A DNA stretch of 64,000 bases from JANPCX01 sp031431125 (GTDB taxonomy: Bacteria; Pseudomonadota; Gammaproteobacteria; Burkholderiales; Burkholderiaceae_C): the NCBI GenBank assembly GCA_031431125.1, contig JANPCX010000018.1, forward strand, positions 1 through 64,000, in the 5' to 3' direction. Shown here in pieces: positions 13,663-22,882 of the stretch; the stretch's first letter is position 1, and every line of letters starts with the position of its first letter. The notes beneath the pieces are model-generated. The model saw nothing but the letters and a program-made list of their open reading frames with translations. It was not told where the DNA came from and ran no database searches. The position numbers were made by a program, and so were the translations under genes.

Positions 13663-14357
13663 AACTGCCCACGCTGCTGGGTTGGTTTTGCACCGCGGTT
13701 TGCTGTTTGGCTGCGGCTGGCGCACCAGCAGACACGGCCACCGAACCCGGCGCGATCGAGGTCACCCTGCAAAGCGCCGAGGGTCCGTGGCGGCTGCGGG
13801 CCCAGGGAGCACGATTGACCTTGTTCGACGCCCATGAACAACGGCGGCTCGACATGCCTTTGCGTGACCGCCAAGGCCGTGAGGCCCACGGTGTGGTGAG
13901 TCTGCATGCGGTGGCCGCTCGGCGCTGTTTGGTGGTGGTGCTGCGCGGCCTGAACGAGTTGTGGGAGATCAACCTCGATCCCGAGGCCCCGCCGCAGTGG
14001 GAAGGTTGGGTGCACGACTACCGCATGGGTGAGGGCCACACGCGGCCGGGTTTTTTGGCGCTGCGGCGCACCGAGTTGCCGCGCCCGATCGACGCGGCTT
14101 GGGTCGACCCCGAGCGCCCTTGGGTGGTGGTGATGCTCACACGACGAGCAGACGACACAAGCCCGACGCGCCAATTGCTGGTGCTGAACCTCGACATTCG
14201 CCGCGCGGTGGCGCAGTTGAATGTGGGCGGTGAGCCGCTGTTGGCACAGGCGCAGCTGCAAACAGTGGGAGACACCTCGGTGCTCGTGGTGCCCAACCCC
14301 AGCTTGGGTCCACCACTGCGTTTGGACGCGCGGCGCTGGGTTGAATTGCCACCCTGA
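13659..14357 (+). CDS. Exported protein, possibly NirF/d1-propeller related
   Basis: The 232-residue protein has a signal peptide (MKLPTLLGWFCTAVCCLAA). Its body is rich in beta strands, with segments LVVVLRGLNELWEINL and PERPWVVVMLTRR that recall the blades of NirF or the NirS d1 domain. It has only about half the length of those proteins. It is coupled to the upstream ORF by ATGA, and the operon ends at the repeat 9 bp downstream. A truncated NirF-like protein is the best guess, with low certainty. Confidence 0.5.
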   Translation: MKLPTLLGWFCTAVCCLAAAGAPADTATEPGAIEVTLQSAEGPWRLRAQGARLTLFDAHEQRRLDMPLRDRQGREAHGVVSLHAVAARRCLVVVLRGLNELWEINLDPEAPPQWEGWVHDYRMGEGHTRPGFLALRRTELPRPIDAAWVDPERPWVVVMLTRRADDTSPTRQLLVLNLDIRRAVAQLNVGGEPLLAQAQLQTVGDTSVLVVPNPSLGPPLRLDARRWVELPP

Positions 14358-14365
14358 ACCGTGAC

Positions 14366-14969
14366 CTATTGATGCGGCCCCTTGAAGTCTGAACCGCCGG
14401 ACCGGTTGAGTCTTTCGCAAGGAAGCCCCGGTGGACGGCGGCTTTGGCTTGATGCACTGCGCCGGGTCTCGGCCCGGCAGGCCGAGTAACTTTCTTGCTG
14501 GTGCAAGAAAGTCACCAAAGAAGCACCTCAACACCAGCCTATTTGAGGCGTGACAACTCGAACCGGGATCGGGGTGGATGCGCTGGTTTGGCTTGGCACC
14601 ACTACCCCTCGGGCGATGTTTTCTCGGCGGCTTGTCGCACCAGCCCTTGAACGCATCTGCCGCAGCTCTTGGCCTGCCATGCTCTCGTGGCGCTTTGCCG
14701 TGTTGGGACAAAACGCCGAGAAAACGTCGCCCGAGGGCCAGTGGCTACGAGCCGAATCCAGACCCCACGTCTGTGCTCCTGCATCAAACCACCTGTCCCC
14801 AAATAGGCTGGTGTTCAGGTGCTTCTTTGCCTACTTTCTTGCACCAGCAAGAAAGTAGGCCGCCCGCAGGGGCGAATTCCCGGCGCGGTGCATCAAACAA
14901 CGGCTGTCCTCCACCAAACGATGGTCTCCCCCAGACCAGCAGTTCAGACTTCAAGGGGCCGCATCAATA
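14366..14969. repeat. 605-bp palindromic repeat element, copy 2 (opposite orientation)
   Basis: Same element as 10434-11039, inverted. The left arm of this copy matches the reverse complement of the right arm of copy 1, and vice versa. It starts 9 bp after the last gene of the nir block. Its right end overlaps the last codons and TGA stop of the Crp/Fnr gene at 14964. Apart from this element the 14358-14963 interval is empty. Confidence 0.8.
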
Positions 14970-15665
14970 ACGTTCCGGGTACCGCACCAAGCGTTGCATG
15001 TCGAGGATGCGGATGTCACGTTTGTCGATCTCAATCAGACCGGCGGTTTCAAGCTCGTGCAGCACACGCGAAAAGTATTCCGGCGTCAACGACAGCCGCG
15101 AGGCAATGGTGGCCTTGCTCACTGGCAACGACACCGTCACGGCGGCGCTGCTGCTCGCATCGTCTGCCAACTGGTCACGTAGCAAATAACCCACCACACG
15201 CTGCACCCCGCTGTGCAGCGAATAGGCTTGCACATCGCGCACCAAACCATGCAAGCGCCGCGAAATGCCGCCCAACATGCGCAGTGCAAATTTCGCGTCC
15301 TGTTCAATCTCGGCCACCACCGCGGCTTTTTGGATGGTGAGCAAGAGCGTATCGGTCAGTGCCTGCGCGTTGATGATGTAGGGCTTGCCGATGAACATCA
15401 GCGCCTCGGCAAAACTGTTGCCGGGGCCGATCAGCTCAATCACCTTTTCTTGCCCGCCGGGCGAAATCGCAAAGAGTTTGATTTGCCCGGTGACGGTGAC
15501 ATGAAACTCTTCGCAAGGCTCTCCCACCCGAAACACCATCTCCCCCCGCGCCAGCCGCCGCAGCGCACACCCCAGCGCCAAACGCTCCAGCTCATGGCCG
15601 CTCAGGTCAGAGAACAGCGGCAGCACCGCCAAATAACGCGGCAGATCGAAGGCGTGGAGGTCCAA
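14964..15665 (-). CDS. Crp/Fnr-family regulator, Dnr-like
   Basis: The 233-residue protein has a cyclic-nucleotide-binding-type beta roll (about 20-120, RGEMVFRVGEPCEEFHV), a dimerisation helix and a C-terminal winged helix with LPVSKATIASRLSLTPEYFSRVL as recognition region. It lacks the N-terminal cysteine cluster of FNR and so resembles the NO-responsive Dnr/NarR group. Its location next to nirS and the box at 11042 suggest that it controls denitrification. The last codon and stop are contributed by the neighbouring repeat element (ends CTATTGATGCGG type), so the C-terminus may be slightly altered. Confidence 0.85.
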   Translation of the reverse strand: MDLHAFDLPRYLAVLPLFSDLSGHELERLALGCALRRLARGEMVFRVGEPCEEFHVTVTGQIKLFAISPGGQEKVIELIGPGNSFAEALMFIGKPYIINAQALTDTLLLTIQKAAVVAEIEQDAKFALRMLGGISRRLHGLVRDVQAYSLHSGVQRVVGYLLRDQLADDASSSAAVTVSLPVSKATIASRLSLTPEYFSRVLHELETAGLIEIDKRDIRILDMQRLVRYPERY

Positions 15666-16188
15666 GGGCTGCTCCTGGTGAGGCCGCTGGCTGCTGGCCG
15701 GGTGGGCTGATAGGGGCGACGAGCCAGGGGTGGTGGGGATGGTAGCGCAGCGGTGGAGGTCCGACGGACTTGAACCAGGGCTCTCGAAGGAGGCGGGTTG
15801 GCTCGAGAAGTTTCACCAAAACGGATGATGGATCTTTCCTTAACTCGTGACAGAAAGTGCCAGTCGCACCGCAGGTGAGAGGGGCGTGTCATGAATTTGG
15901 TAAAGCGCCGTCAACGGTTTTGTCTGCGGCGTTATTCCTGGGTCGACGCACATCCCGGCAAAGCCCGCAACGAGAGTCGACTTCCTCCAACAGGTTCTCG
16001 AATGGTGCAACCGAACTGAAACAGTGCGGTGCATGTCTCCCAATGGGTCGTGCTGCCGGTCTGAAGAGGGTGCAGTCGAGGGTTGGTGAGCTTGCTCGCG
16101 GCTAGCTTAAGCAGCTTCGTCGCCAAGGTTTTTTACCTCTGGCACGGCGCCGTGCAGCCCCACCAACCACCGTTGCACCAAGCCCACC
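15666..16188. other. Intergenic region, no gene recognised
   Basis: About 520 bp between the Crp/Fnr gene and the sigma-54 promoter. It has no open frame with a plausible start or known product on either strand. A T-arm-like GGTTCAAGTCC at about 15770 (minus) does not extend into a tRNA. Confidence 0.4.
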
Positions 16189-16204
16189 TGGCACACGATT
16201 TGCT
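16189..16204 (+). promoter_or_regulatory. Sigma-54 promoter of the GntR/flavoprotein operon
   Basis: TGGCAC, five bases, TTGCT: an exact RpoN -24/-12 element 39 bp before the GntR start codon. It implies an enhancer-binding activator encoded elsewhere, as for sulfur- or nitrogen-limitation genes. Confidence 0.85.
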
Positions 16205-16208
16205 AATC

Positions 16209-16220
16209 ATGACCTGTCAT
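16209..16220. promoter_or_regulatory. Probable GntR operator
   Basis: The perfect palindrome ATGAC-CT-GTCAT sits where transcription from the sigma-54 promoter would begin. This is the expected position for autorepression by the GntR/HutC-type regulator encoded 23 bp downstream. Confidence 0.55.
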
Positions 16221-16242
16221 AACAAGCTCCACACCACTTTGT

Positions 16243-17034
16243 ATGAAACCAGCCCGAAAGAAGACTGAAGCAGCGCCAGGGCCCTCGGCCGAGGCTGCGC
16301 CGAGCACGGTGACGGCGCTGTCGGCGGTGCCGCTGTACAGCCAAATTCGCGAAATCATTCGGCGTGGGGTGCTCGATGGCAGTTATGCGCCGCATTCGCA
16401 AATGCCGTCGGAGAGCCAAATGATGGCGGCCTATGGAGTGAGCCGCATCACCATCCGACAGGCCCTTGGTGACCTGCAAAAAGAGGGTCTGATTTTTAAG
16501 GTGGCGGGCAAGGGCAGTTTTGTGGCCAAACCCAAGGCGTTTCAAAACTTGTCGCGCTTGCAGGGTTTCGGTGAGGCCATGGGGCCGTCCGGTTACGAGA
16601 CCTTTTCCCAGGTGCTGAGCAGCCGCGAGTTACCCGCCACCGAGTTGGTGGCGCGGCGGTTGCAAGTGCCTGTGGGCAGCACGGTGTTTGAAATTCAGCG
16701 CCTGCGTTACTTGAACCGCGAACCAATTTCGGTGGACGTGAGTTATTTCCCGCGCGAGCTGGGCCAGCGCCTGGCGCAAGAAGATTTGCCCACACGCGAC
16801 ATCTTTGTGATTCTGGAAAACGACTACGGCATGCACCTCACACATGCCGACGTGCAGATCGAAGCCATCTCGGCCAATGACACCTTGGCGCGCCAACTGC
16901 GCATTGCCGAAGCCACCCCCTTGCTGCGCATTGAGCGGCTCACCTACGCCGACGACCAGCCGGTGGATTTTGAGTTTCTCTACTACCGCGGCGACGCCTT
17001 CCAGTACCGCTTGCGCATTGCCCGCACTTAAGGA
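16243..17034 (+). CDS. GntR-family (HutC type) regulator
   Basis: The protein is about 262 residues. The winged helix at about 28-95 contains VPLYSQIREIIRRGVLDGSY and SESQMMAAYGVSRITIRQAL. The C-terminal UTRA ligand domain has VFEIQRLRYLNREPISVDV and LRIERLTYADDQPVDFEFLY. It is the first gene of the operon, followed 11 bp later by the flavoprotein gene. HutC-type regulators bind small pathway intermediates, so the inducer is probably the substrate or product of the flavoprotein module. Confidence 0.9.
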
Positions 17035-17041
17035 GCCAGTC

Positions 17042-18772
17042 ATGAAAACCATCGAGATGGAGTTTGACCTGGTCGTTATCGGCGGCGGCACCGGCGGCCC
17101 CATGGCTGCGGTGAAGGCGAAAGAGAAAAACCCCAAGCTGCGGGTGCTCTTGATCGACAAAGCCAATGTCAAACGCAGTGGCGCTATCTCCATGGGCATG
17201 GACGGCTTGAACAACGCGGTAATTCCTGGCCACGCCACACCCGAGCAGTATGTGAAAGAGATCACCGTGGCCAACGACGGCATCGTCGACCAAGAGGCGG
17301 TCATGGCATATGCCGCAGGCAGCTTTGACATGATTCAAGAGCTGGACCGCTGGGGCGTGAAGTTTGAGAAAGACGAAACCGGCGACTACAGCGTACGCAA
17401 GGTGCACCACCTGGGCGCTTATGTGCTGCCGATGCCGGAAGGCCACCACATGAAGCGCATCTTGTACCGCCAGCTCAAGCGTGCGCGGGTGGAGATCACC
17501 AACCGCGTGGTGGTCACGCGTGTGCTCACCGGCCCAAATGGCGAAGTGGCGGCCGTGATGGGTTTTGATTGCCGCACCGCTGAGCTGTATGTGATTCGCA
17601 CCAAAGCGGCGGTGATTTGCACCGGCGCTGCTGGTCGCTTGGGGCTACCAGCCTCAGGTTATTTGATGGGCACTTACGAGAACCCCACCAACTGCGGCGA
17701 CGGCCATGCCATGGCGTATCACGCGGGGGCCGATTTGGCCAACCTGGAGTGTTTCCAGATCAACCCCTTGATCAAAGACTACAACGGCCCGGCCTGTGCG
17801 TATGTGACGGGACCACTGGGCGGTTACACCGCCAATTCCAAGGGCGAACGTTTCATCGAATGCGACTACTGGAGCGGCCAGATGATGCAGGAGTTCTACA
17901 ACGAACTGCTCAGTGGCAACGGCCCGGTGTTCTTGAAACTCGACCACCTGGCGGAAGAAACGATTCAAGAAATCGAAACCATTTTGCACAGCAACGAGCG
18001 CCCAAGCCGAGGCCGTTTCCACGAAGGTCGCGGCAACGACTACCGCAAAAAGATGGTGGAGATGCACATCTCGGAAATTGGCTTTTGCAGCGGCCACAGC
18101 GCCTCGGGCATCCACATCAATGCACGCGGTGAAACGTCGGTCAAGGGCCTCTATGCCGCAGGTGACTGCGCCAGCGTGCCGCACAACTACATGCTGGGTG
18201 CGTTTGTGTATGGCAAGCTGTGCGGTGAAAACGCAGCCGCTTACTGCGCCGAGGTGGGCCAGGCGAGCCAAGACGCCGAGGCGCAAGCCGCAGAGAGGGC
18301 GCGAATTTTGGCGCCGCTGCAGCGCCAGGGCGGGCTCACGCCCTTCCAGATTGAATACAAAACCCGCCGCTTGGTGAACGACTATTTGCAGCCGCCCAAG
18401 ATCACCAGCAAATACCAAATTGGCCTGCGCCGTTTTGCCGAGATCCGCGAAGACATGAACTCGATGGCGGCCGGTGATGCCCACGAGTTGATGCGCGCGA
18501 TGGAAGCCCATTCCATCCTCGACTGCGCCGAGATGGCTGCACATGCGTCCATGTTCCGCACCGAAAGCCGCTGGGGCCTGTACCACCACTATGTGGACCA
18601 TCCGGAGCGTGACGATGCGAATTGGTTTTGCCATTCCCTGCTCAGCCGCGATGGCCAGGGCCAGATGGCGCTACGCAAGAAAGCGGTCGAGCCCTACATC
18701 GTGCCGATTGACGACGAAGAACGCACCGCCTACCAGCGCCTGCGTGTGGCCACCAGCGCCGAAGCGGCTTGA
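17042..18772 (+). CDS. Fumarate reductase/APS reductase-like flavoprotein
   Basis: The 576-residue soluble FAD protein has an N-terminal dinucleotide fold (VVIGGGTGGPMAA, about 11-23). It also has a succinate-dehydrogenase/AprA-type FAD domain (KRSGAISMGMDGLNN; TGAAGRLG; C-terminal LYAAGDCAS) and a C-terminal helical domain (ELMRAMEAHSILDCAEMAA). Pairing with a 4Fe-4S ferredoxin directly downstream matches the alpha/beta arrangement of adenylylsulfate reductase or fumarate-reductase-like enzymes. Substrate residues could not be checked. It is encoded in a sigma-54/GntR operon with an ABC importer, suggesting reduction or oxidation of an imported small anion, perhaps organosulfur. Confidence 0.75.
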   Translation: MKTIEMEFDLVVIGGGTGGPMAAVKAKEKNPKLRVLLIDKANVKRSGAISMGMDGLNNAVIPGHATPEQYVKEITVANDGIVDQEAVMAYAAGSFDMIQELDRWGVKFEKDETGDYSVRKVHHLGAYVLPMPEGHHMKRILYRQLKRARVEITNRVVVTRVLTGPNGEVAAVMGFDCRTAELYVIRTKAAVICTGAAGRLGLPASGYLMGTYENPTNCGDGHAMAYHAGADLANLECFQINPLIKDYNGPACAYVTGPLGGYTANSKGERFIECDYWSGQMMQEFYNELLSGNGPVFLKLDHLAEETIQEIETILHSNERPSRGRFHEGRGNDYRKKMVEMHISEIGFCSGHSASGIHINARGETSVKGLYAAGDCASVPHNYMLGAFVYGKLCGENAAAYCAEVGQASQDAEAQAAERARILAPLQRQGGLTPFQIEYKTRRLVNDYLQPPKITSKYQIGLRRFAEIREDMNSMAAGDAHELMRAMEAHSILDCAEMAAHASMFRTESRWGLYHHYVDHPERDDANWFCHSLLSRDGQGQMALRKKAVEPYIVPIDDEERTAYQRLRVATSAEAA

Positions 18773-18796
18773 TACCTATCATTTTCGGAGCACCCC

Positions 18797-19030
18797 ATGA
18801 CCCTTGCTGCCACCCTCACCCAAGTGCCTGTCCGTGTGGACGAATCCAAGTGCATTGCCGACAAGGGCTGCACCGTGTGTGTGGATGTTTGTCCGCTGGA
18901 TGTGCTCGCCATCGACATGGTCAGCAAAAAAGCCTTCATGAAGTTTGACGAGTGCTGGTACTGCCTGCCCTGCGAGCAAGACTGCCCGACCGGCGCGGTC
19001 ACGGTCGACATTCCTTACCTCTTGCGCTGA
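18797..19030 (+). CDS. 2[4Fe-4S] ferredoxin, AprB-like
   Basis: The 77-residue protein has two cysteine clusters, CIADKGCTVCVDVCP and CWYCLPCEQDCP, compatible with two 4Fe-4S centres and the spacing of AprB-like partners. It is the probable electron-transfer subunit for the flavoprotein 24 bp upstream. Confidence 0.85.
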   Translation: MTLAATLTQVPVRVDESKCIADKGCTVCVDVCPLDVLAIDMVSKKAFMKFDECWYCLPCEQDCPTGAVTVDIPYLLR

Positions 19031-19040
19031 AGGGTCCGCC

Positions 19041-20009
19041 ATGAGTGCCCTGATGTCGATGACCGAACGCCTGCAAAGCTTGGACGCCACCGTGCGCCGT
19101 TTGGCGGTGATGGACTTGCCCTACAGCGACGAAGACGAGATCGTGCCGTTGTTGCTGCCCTTGTTGGCCGATGTGGATGCGCAAGTGCGCGTTGAGGCCA
19201 TCCGCGCCCTCGAAGGGTTTGAAGAGCCCGAGGTGGTGCAAGCCCTGGCCCCGATGCTGCGCGATGCCGATCTCCAAGTGCGCAAAGTTGCTGGCGAGGT
19301 GCTGGCCGAGCTGAAAGAAGAAAGTTCGGCCGCGCCGCTTTTACCGCTGTTACTGGAAGGCCCGGCCGAAGTGCGGGCCTTGGCGTTTCATGCGGTGCGG
19401 GCTTTGCGTTCACCACAAGCGTTTGCCCCCGCCATGCAGTCGCTGCGCGACCCCGACGCGGCGGTGCGCCGCGAAGCCGTGGGGGTGCTCGGTTACCTCA
19501 AAGACCCGGCCGCGATCGGCGACCTCGCTGAAGTCGCGGCCAACGACCCCGAAATGGAAGTGCGGCGCATTGCGGTGGGTGCCTTGGGTTATGCCAGCAA
19601 CATCAGCGTCCTGCCCGCCTTGACACGCGCCTTGAGCGACAGCGGCTGGATGGTGCGAGACGAAGCGGCGCAAACCCTGGGCAAGTTGCGGCTGTCCCTG
19701 GCCATTCCCGACTTGGTCTTGGCCATGCAAGACGACTACTGGCAAGTGCGCGTCAAAGCGGCGCGCAGTTTGGGTTTGCTCAAAGCCGAAGCAGGCCTGC
19801 CTTCGCTGGTCGCCTCGCTCACCCACAGCATCAGCAACCTGCGCAAAGAAGCCGTGATTGCCTTGGGCGAGATTGGCGACACCCGTGCCATTGCACCCCT
19901 GGAAGCCGCCTTGGCCGACCCCGACCCCGATGTGCGCAAGCTCTCGCGGCTGGCCCTCACGGCCATTGGCATCGCGCAAAAAGCCAAAAACGAAGGAGGC
20001 GCGCCATGA
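19041..20009 (+). CDS. HEAT-repeat protein
   Basis: The 322-residue protein is almost wholly made of about nine HEAT repeats with a recurring VRxxAxxALG core (for example VRREAVGVLGYLKD, VRRIAVGALGYA, VRVKAARSLGLLK). Such scaffolds occur near redox or cofactor-lyase enzymes. Here it lies between two ferredoxin genes and overlaps the second by ATGA, so it is probably a structural or assembly partner of the complex. Confidence 0.88.
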   Translation: MSALMSMTERLQSLDATVRRLAVMDLPYSDEDEIVPLLLPLLADVDAQVRVEAIRALEGFEEPEVVQALAPMLRDADLQVRKVAGEVLAELKEESSAAPLLPLLLEGPAEVRALAFHAVRALRSPQAFAPAMQSLRDPDAAVRREAVGVLGYLKDPAAIGDLAEVAANDPEMEVRRIAVGALGYASNISVLPALTRALSDSGWMVRDEAAQTLGKLRLSLAIPDLVLAMQDDYWQVRVKAARSLGLLKAEAGLPSLVASLTHSISNLRKEAVIALGEIGDTRAIAPLEAALADPDPDVRKLSRLALTAIGIAQKAKNEGGAP

Positions 20010-20344
20010 CCTTTGTGGTGACCGAAGCCTGCATCCGCTGTAAATACACCGACTGCGTCAGTGTCTGCCCGGTGGACTGTTTTCATGAAGGCCCGAATTT
20101 TTTGGTGATCAACCCACAAGGGTGCATCGACTGCGCGGTTTGTGTGCCCGAGTGCCCGGTGGGCGCCGTCGTGCCCGACACCGAGGTGCCCACCGAACAA
20201 CAAGCGTTTGTCGAGATCAACGCCCGTTTGTCGGCGATGTGGCCGGTGATCTCTGAAGCCCGCGAGCCTTTGGTCGACGCCGAAGTGTGGGCCAACGTGC
20301 CGAACAAACGTGAGTTTCTAGAACAGGAAGTTTTGATGACCTGA
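20006..20344 (+). CDS. fdxA: FdxA-type 7Fe ferredoxin
   Basis: 112 residues with CIRCKYTDCVSVCPVDC and CIDCAVCVPECP, giving one 3Fe-4S and one 4Fe-4S site, and the C-terminal helix of the FdxA family. In this operon it probably delivers electrons between NAD(P)H, perhaps via the ferredoxin reductase at 24087, and the flavoprotein complex. Confidence 0.88.
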   Translation: MTFVVTEACIRCKYTDCVSVCPVDCFHEGPNFLVINPQGCIDCAVCVPECPVGAVVPDTEVPTEQQAFVEINARLSAMWPVISEAREPLVDAEVWANVPNKREFLEQEVLMT

Positions 20345-20475
20345 CAGCCCCAACAAAGAGCCGCCAAGACCCCCACGTGGTTCATGTGGGTTTGACCACC
20401 CCAGGTGGCACCGGTCTTGCTGGTAGAGGAGACGAGCGTTCAACAGCACCCTTGTTTGTTCACGGAGAACTGAGC

Positions 20476-21894
20476 ATGAAGCACCTCGTATCCAGCGCAT
20501 TCCTCGCCTGCCTCATCACCCTGGCCAGCCCCGCTTGGTCAGCTGAAGAAGTGGTCATCGGCATCGGCACTCAAAACACCACCACCAACACGGTGACCGG
20601 TGGTGTGGTGTTGAAAGAACTCAAACTGATTGAGAAGTACCTGCCAAAAACCGGCAAGTACAAAGACATCAAGTTCAAGCTCGACTGGCAAAACTTCACC
20701 TCGGGCCCACCCATCACCAACGGCATGATGGCCAAGAAGCTGCACATCGGCATGATGGGCGACTACCCGCTCTTGGTGAACGGCGCCACCGGCCAGTCGC
20801 AGCCCGGCAATGAAACCCAGCTCGTGGCCATCATTGCTTACAACGCCTTTGGTTCGGGCAACGGGCTGGTGGTGCACAAAGATTCGCCCTATTACGAATT
20901 GGCCGACCTGAAAGGCAAATCGGTGTCGGTGCCGTTTGGTTCGGCGGCCCATGGCATGTTGTTGCAAGCCATGCAGTCACGCGGCTGGCCCGAGAACTTC
21001 TGGAACCTTTCCAGCCAGAGTCCGGAAGTGGGTACCACCAATTTGCAAGAGAAAAAAATCGACGGCCACGCCAACTTCGTGCCCTTTGCCGACTTGTTGC
21101 CTTACCGCGGTTTCGCCCGCAAAATTTTTGACGGGGCCGAGACCAAGGTGCCCACCTTCCACGGCGTGGTGGTGCGCAAAGACTTTGCCACCCAATACCC
21201 CGAGGTGGTGGTGGCCTATGTGCGCGCCCTGATGGAAGCCAATGCCTGGGTGCGCAGCAACCCCACCGCCGCCGCCGCCAAGGTGGAAGAGTGGACCAAG
21301 ATTGAAAAAGAAGTGGCCTACCTCTACCTCGGCCCTGGCGGCATCCACACCCTGGACCCCAGCATCAAACCCCGCTGGCTCGACACCATCAAAACCGGGC
21401 ACGAGGTGCTGACCCGTTTGAACCGCGTCAAAACTTTGGACATCAATGCCTGGGTGAATGAGAGTTTCGTCAAACAAGCCTTTGCCGAACAAAAGCTCGA
21501 CTACGAAGCGCAAAAACAAACCCTGGCGAATTACGACATCACCGGAAATGATGCGCTGTGCAAGATCCCCGTGACCCGCCCCAAGGAAGCGGGTGAGGTG
21601 TGGATTGAAGGCAAGCCCATTGAGCCGCACGCGTCCGCCCTGTGCACCTTGGCAGCGGTGCAGCGTGCGCAAACCTCGGGCCAGAAAGTACGGGTGGCTT
21701 ATGTGTTTGACAAAGCCTTGGGCATCAAGGTGTTTGCCGACAAAGCGTTTTACGCCGCCAACAACAGTGACCCCAAGAAGCCCGTCATCGTGCCCTTCTT
21801 GCTGAAGAAGGATGCCGAAGCCCATGCCAGCAGCACCGGTGGCCGCCTGGTGGCCTATGCCGATGCATTGGCGATGGCAGCGGCGCCGTTCTGA
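20476..21894 (+). CDS. ABC transporter substrate-binding protein (NitT/TauT/CmpA type)
   Basis: The 472-residue preprotein has a signal peptide cleaved near AWSAEE (23). The mature protein has the NMT1/THI5-like fold of sulfonate, nitrate and bicarbonate binders, for example MGDYPLLVNGATGQ and FGSAAHGMLLQAMQSRGW. It is longer than SsuA/TauA by an extra ~130-residue C-terminal domain. The ligand is unknown; the neighbouring redox genes suggest a compound that is metabolised reductively. Confidence 0.85.
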   Translation: MKHLVSSAFLACLITLASPAWSAEEVVIGIGTQNTTTNTVTGGVVLKELKLIEKYLPKTGKYKDIKFKLDWQNFTSGPPITNGMMAKKLHIGMMGDYPLLVNGATGQSQPGNETQLVAIIAYNAFGSGNGLVVHKDSPYYELADLKGKSVSVPFGSAAHGMLLQAMQSRGWPENFWNLSSQSPEVGTTNLQEKKIDGHANFVPFADLLPYRGFARKIFDGAETKVPTFHGVVVRKDFATQYPEVVVAYVRALMEANAWVRSNPTAAAAKVEEWTKIEKEVAYLYLGPGGIHTLDPSIKPRWLDTIKTGHEVLTRLNRVKTLDINAWVNESFVKQAFAEQKLDYEAQKQTLANYDITGNDALCKIPVTRPKEAGEVWIEGKPIEPHASALCTLAAVQRAQTSGQKVRVAYVFDKALGIKVFADKAFYAANNSDPKKPVIVPFLLKKDAEAHASSTGGRLVAYADALAMAAAPF

Positions 21895-21934
21895 GTCCAA
21901 GCCTCGTAGCCCCCACCAACGCAGGAGTCGGCCC

Positions 21935-22882
21935 ATGTCCACCGCACCCTTGAGGGCTTTGCCCACCGCCACCGAGGCCAGCGCCTCGGTGGCGCCTGCG
22001 GTGGTGCGGCTGGCCGAACCCAAGGCGCCCGCGACGACAGCGGCTGTTGCGGTTCCATCCAGCCCAACCCGCTTCCTGGGCCTGATCCAAACCCTGCGTG
22101 ACCATGCGGTGCCGGCCTTGCTGGGGGCGTGCTCGCTCTTGGGTCTGGTGTTGTTTTGGCATTTGGCCACCACCTACCGCTGGGACTTCTACATTCGTTT
22201 CACCAACCTGCCCACGCCGCTGGAGGTGTTGCACAAATTCGGCGAGGCCATGAATTCCAACAAATTCATGATGAATGTGGGCATCAGCCTGCGCCGCATC
22301 TTTATTGGGTTTGCACTGGCCACGGTGCTTGGTGTGACCTTGGGCTTGTTGATTGGCCGCTACCGGCTGACACGTCAGCTGCTGTTCCCGGTGATCGAAG
22401 CCATGCGCCCCATCCCCGCCATTGCCTGGGTGCCAATCTCCATCATGCTGTGGCCAGACAACGAGGTGAGCATTGTTTTCATCACCTTCATTGGTGCCTT
22501 CTTCCCCATCTTGCTCAACACCGTCAGCGGCGTGCAGGCGGTGGATGCGGTGCTGCTGCGCGCGGGCCAATGCCTGGGTGCCCGTGAGTCGCAGTTGATG
22601 TGGCACGTGGTGTTGCCCGGCGCCGCACCCCAGGTGTTCACTGGCCTGGCCGTGGGCATGGGCGTGGCCTGGGTGTCGCTGATCGCCGCCGAGATGATCT
22701 CCGGCCAGTTCGGCATTGGTTACTTCACCTGGGAAGCGTATTCACTCATCTCGTATGCCGACATCGGGCTGGGCATGATCACCATTGGTGTGCTCGGACT
22801 GGCTTGCAGTTGGACCATTCGTTGGGCTTCCAAGCTCTTGCTGCCGTGGCTGGAGTTCACCAAATTGGGAGGGCGCACATGA
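21935..22882 (+). CDS. ABC transporter permease (SsuC/TauC type)
   Basis: 315 residues, with a long Ala/Pro-rich cytoplasmic N-terminus (about 1-55) followed by six predicted membrane helices. The EAA-like loop is CLGARESQLMWHVVLPGAAPQ. It overlaps the ATPase gene by ATGA. It forms the membrane channel of the importer. Confidence 0.9.
   Translation: MSTAPLRALPTATEASASVAPAVVRLAEPKAPATTAAVAVPSSPTRFLGLIQTLRDHAVPALLGACSLLGLVLFWHLATTYRWDFYIRFTNLPTPLEVLHKFGEAMNSNKFMMNVGISLRRIFIGFALATVLGVTLGLLIGRYRLTRQLLFPVIEAMRPIPAIAWVPISIMLWPDNEVSIVFITFIGAFFPILLNTVSGVQAVDAVLLRAGQCLGARESQLMWHVVLPGAAPQVFTGLAVGMGVAWVSLIAAEMISGQFGIGYFTWEAYSLISYADIGLGMITIGVLGLACSWTIRWASKLLLPWLEFTKLGGRT

Noticed and set aside
15745..15830. 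T-arm-like GGTTCAAGTCC on the minus strand upstream of the Crp/Fnr gene
   Set aside because: No matching T stem, acceptor or anticodon arm can be drawn around it, so it is not called a tRNA.
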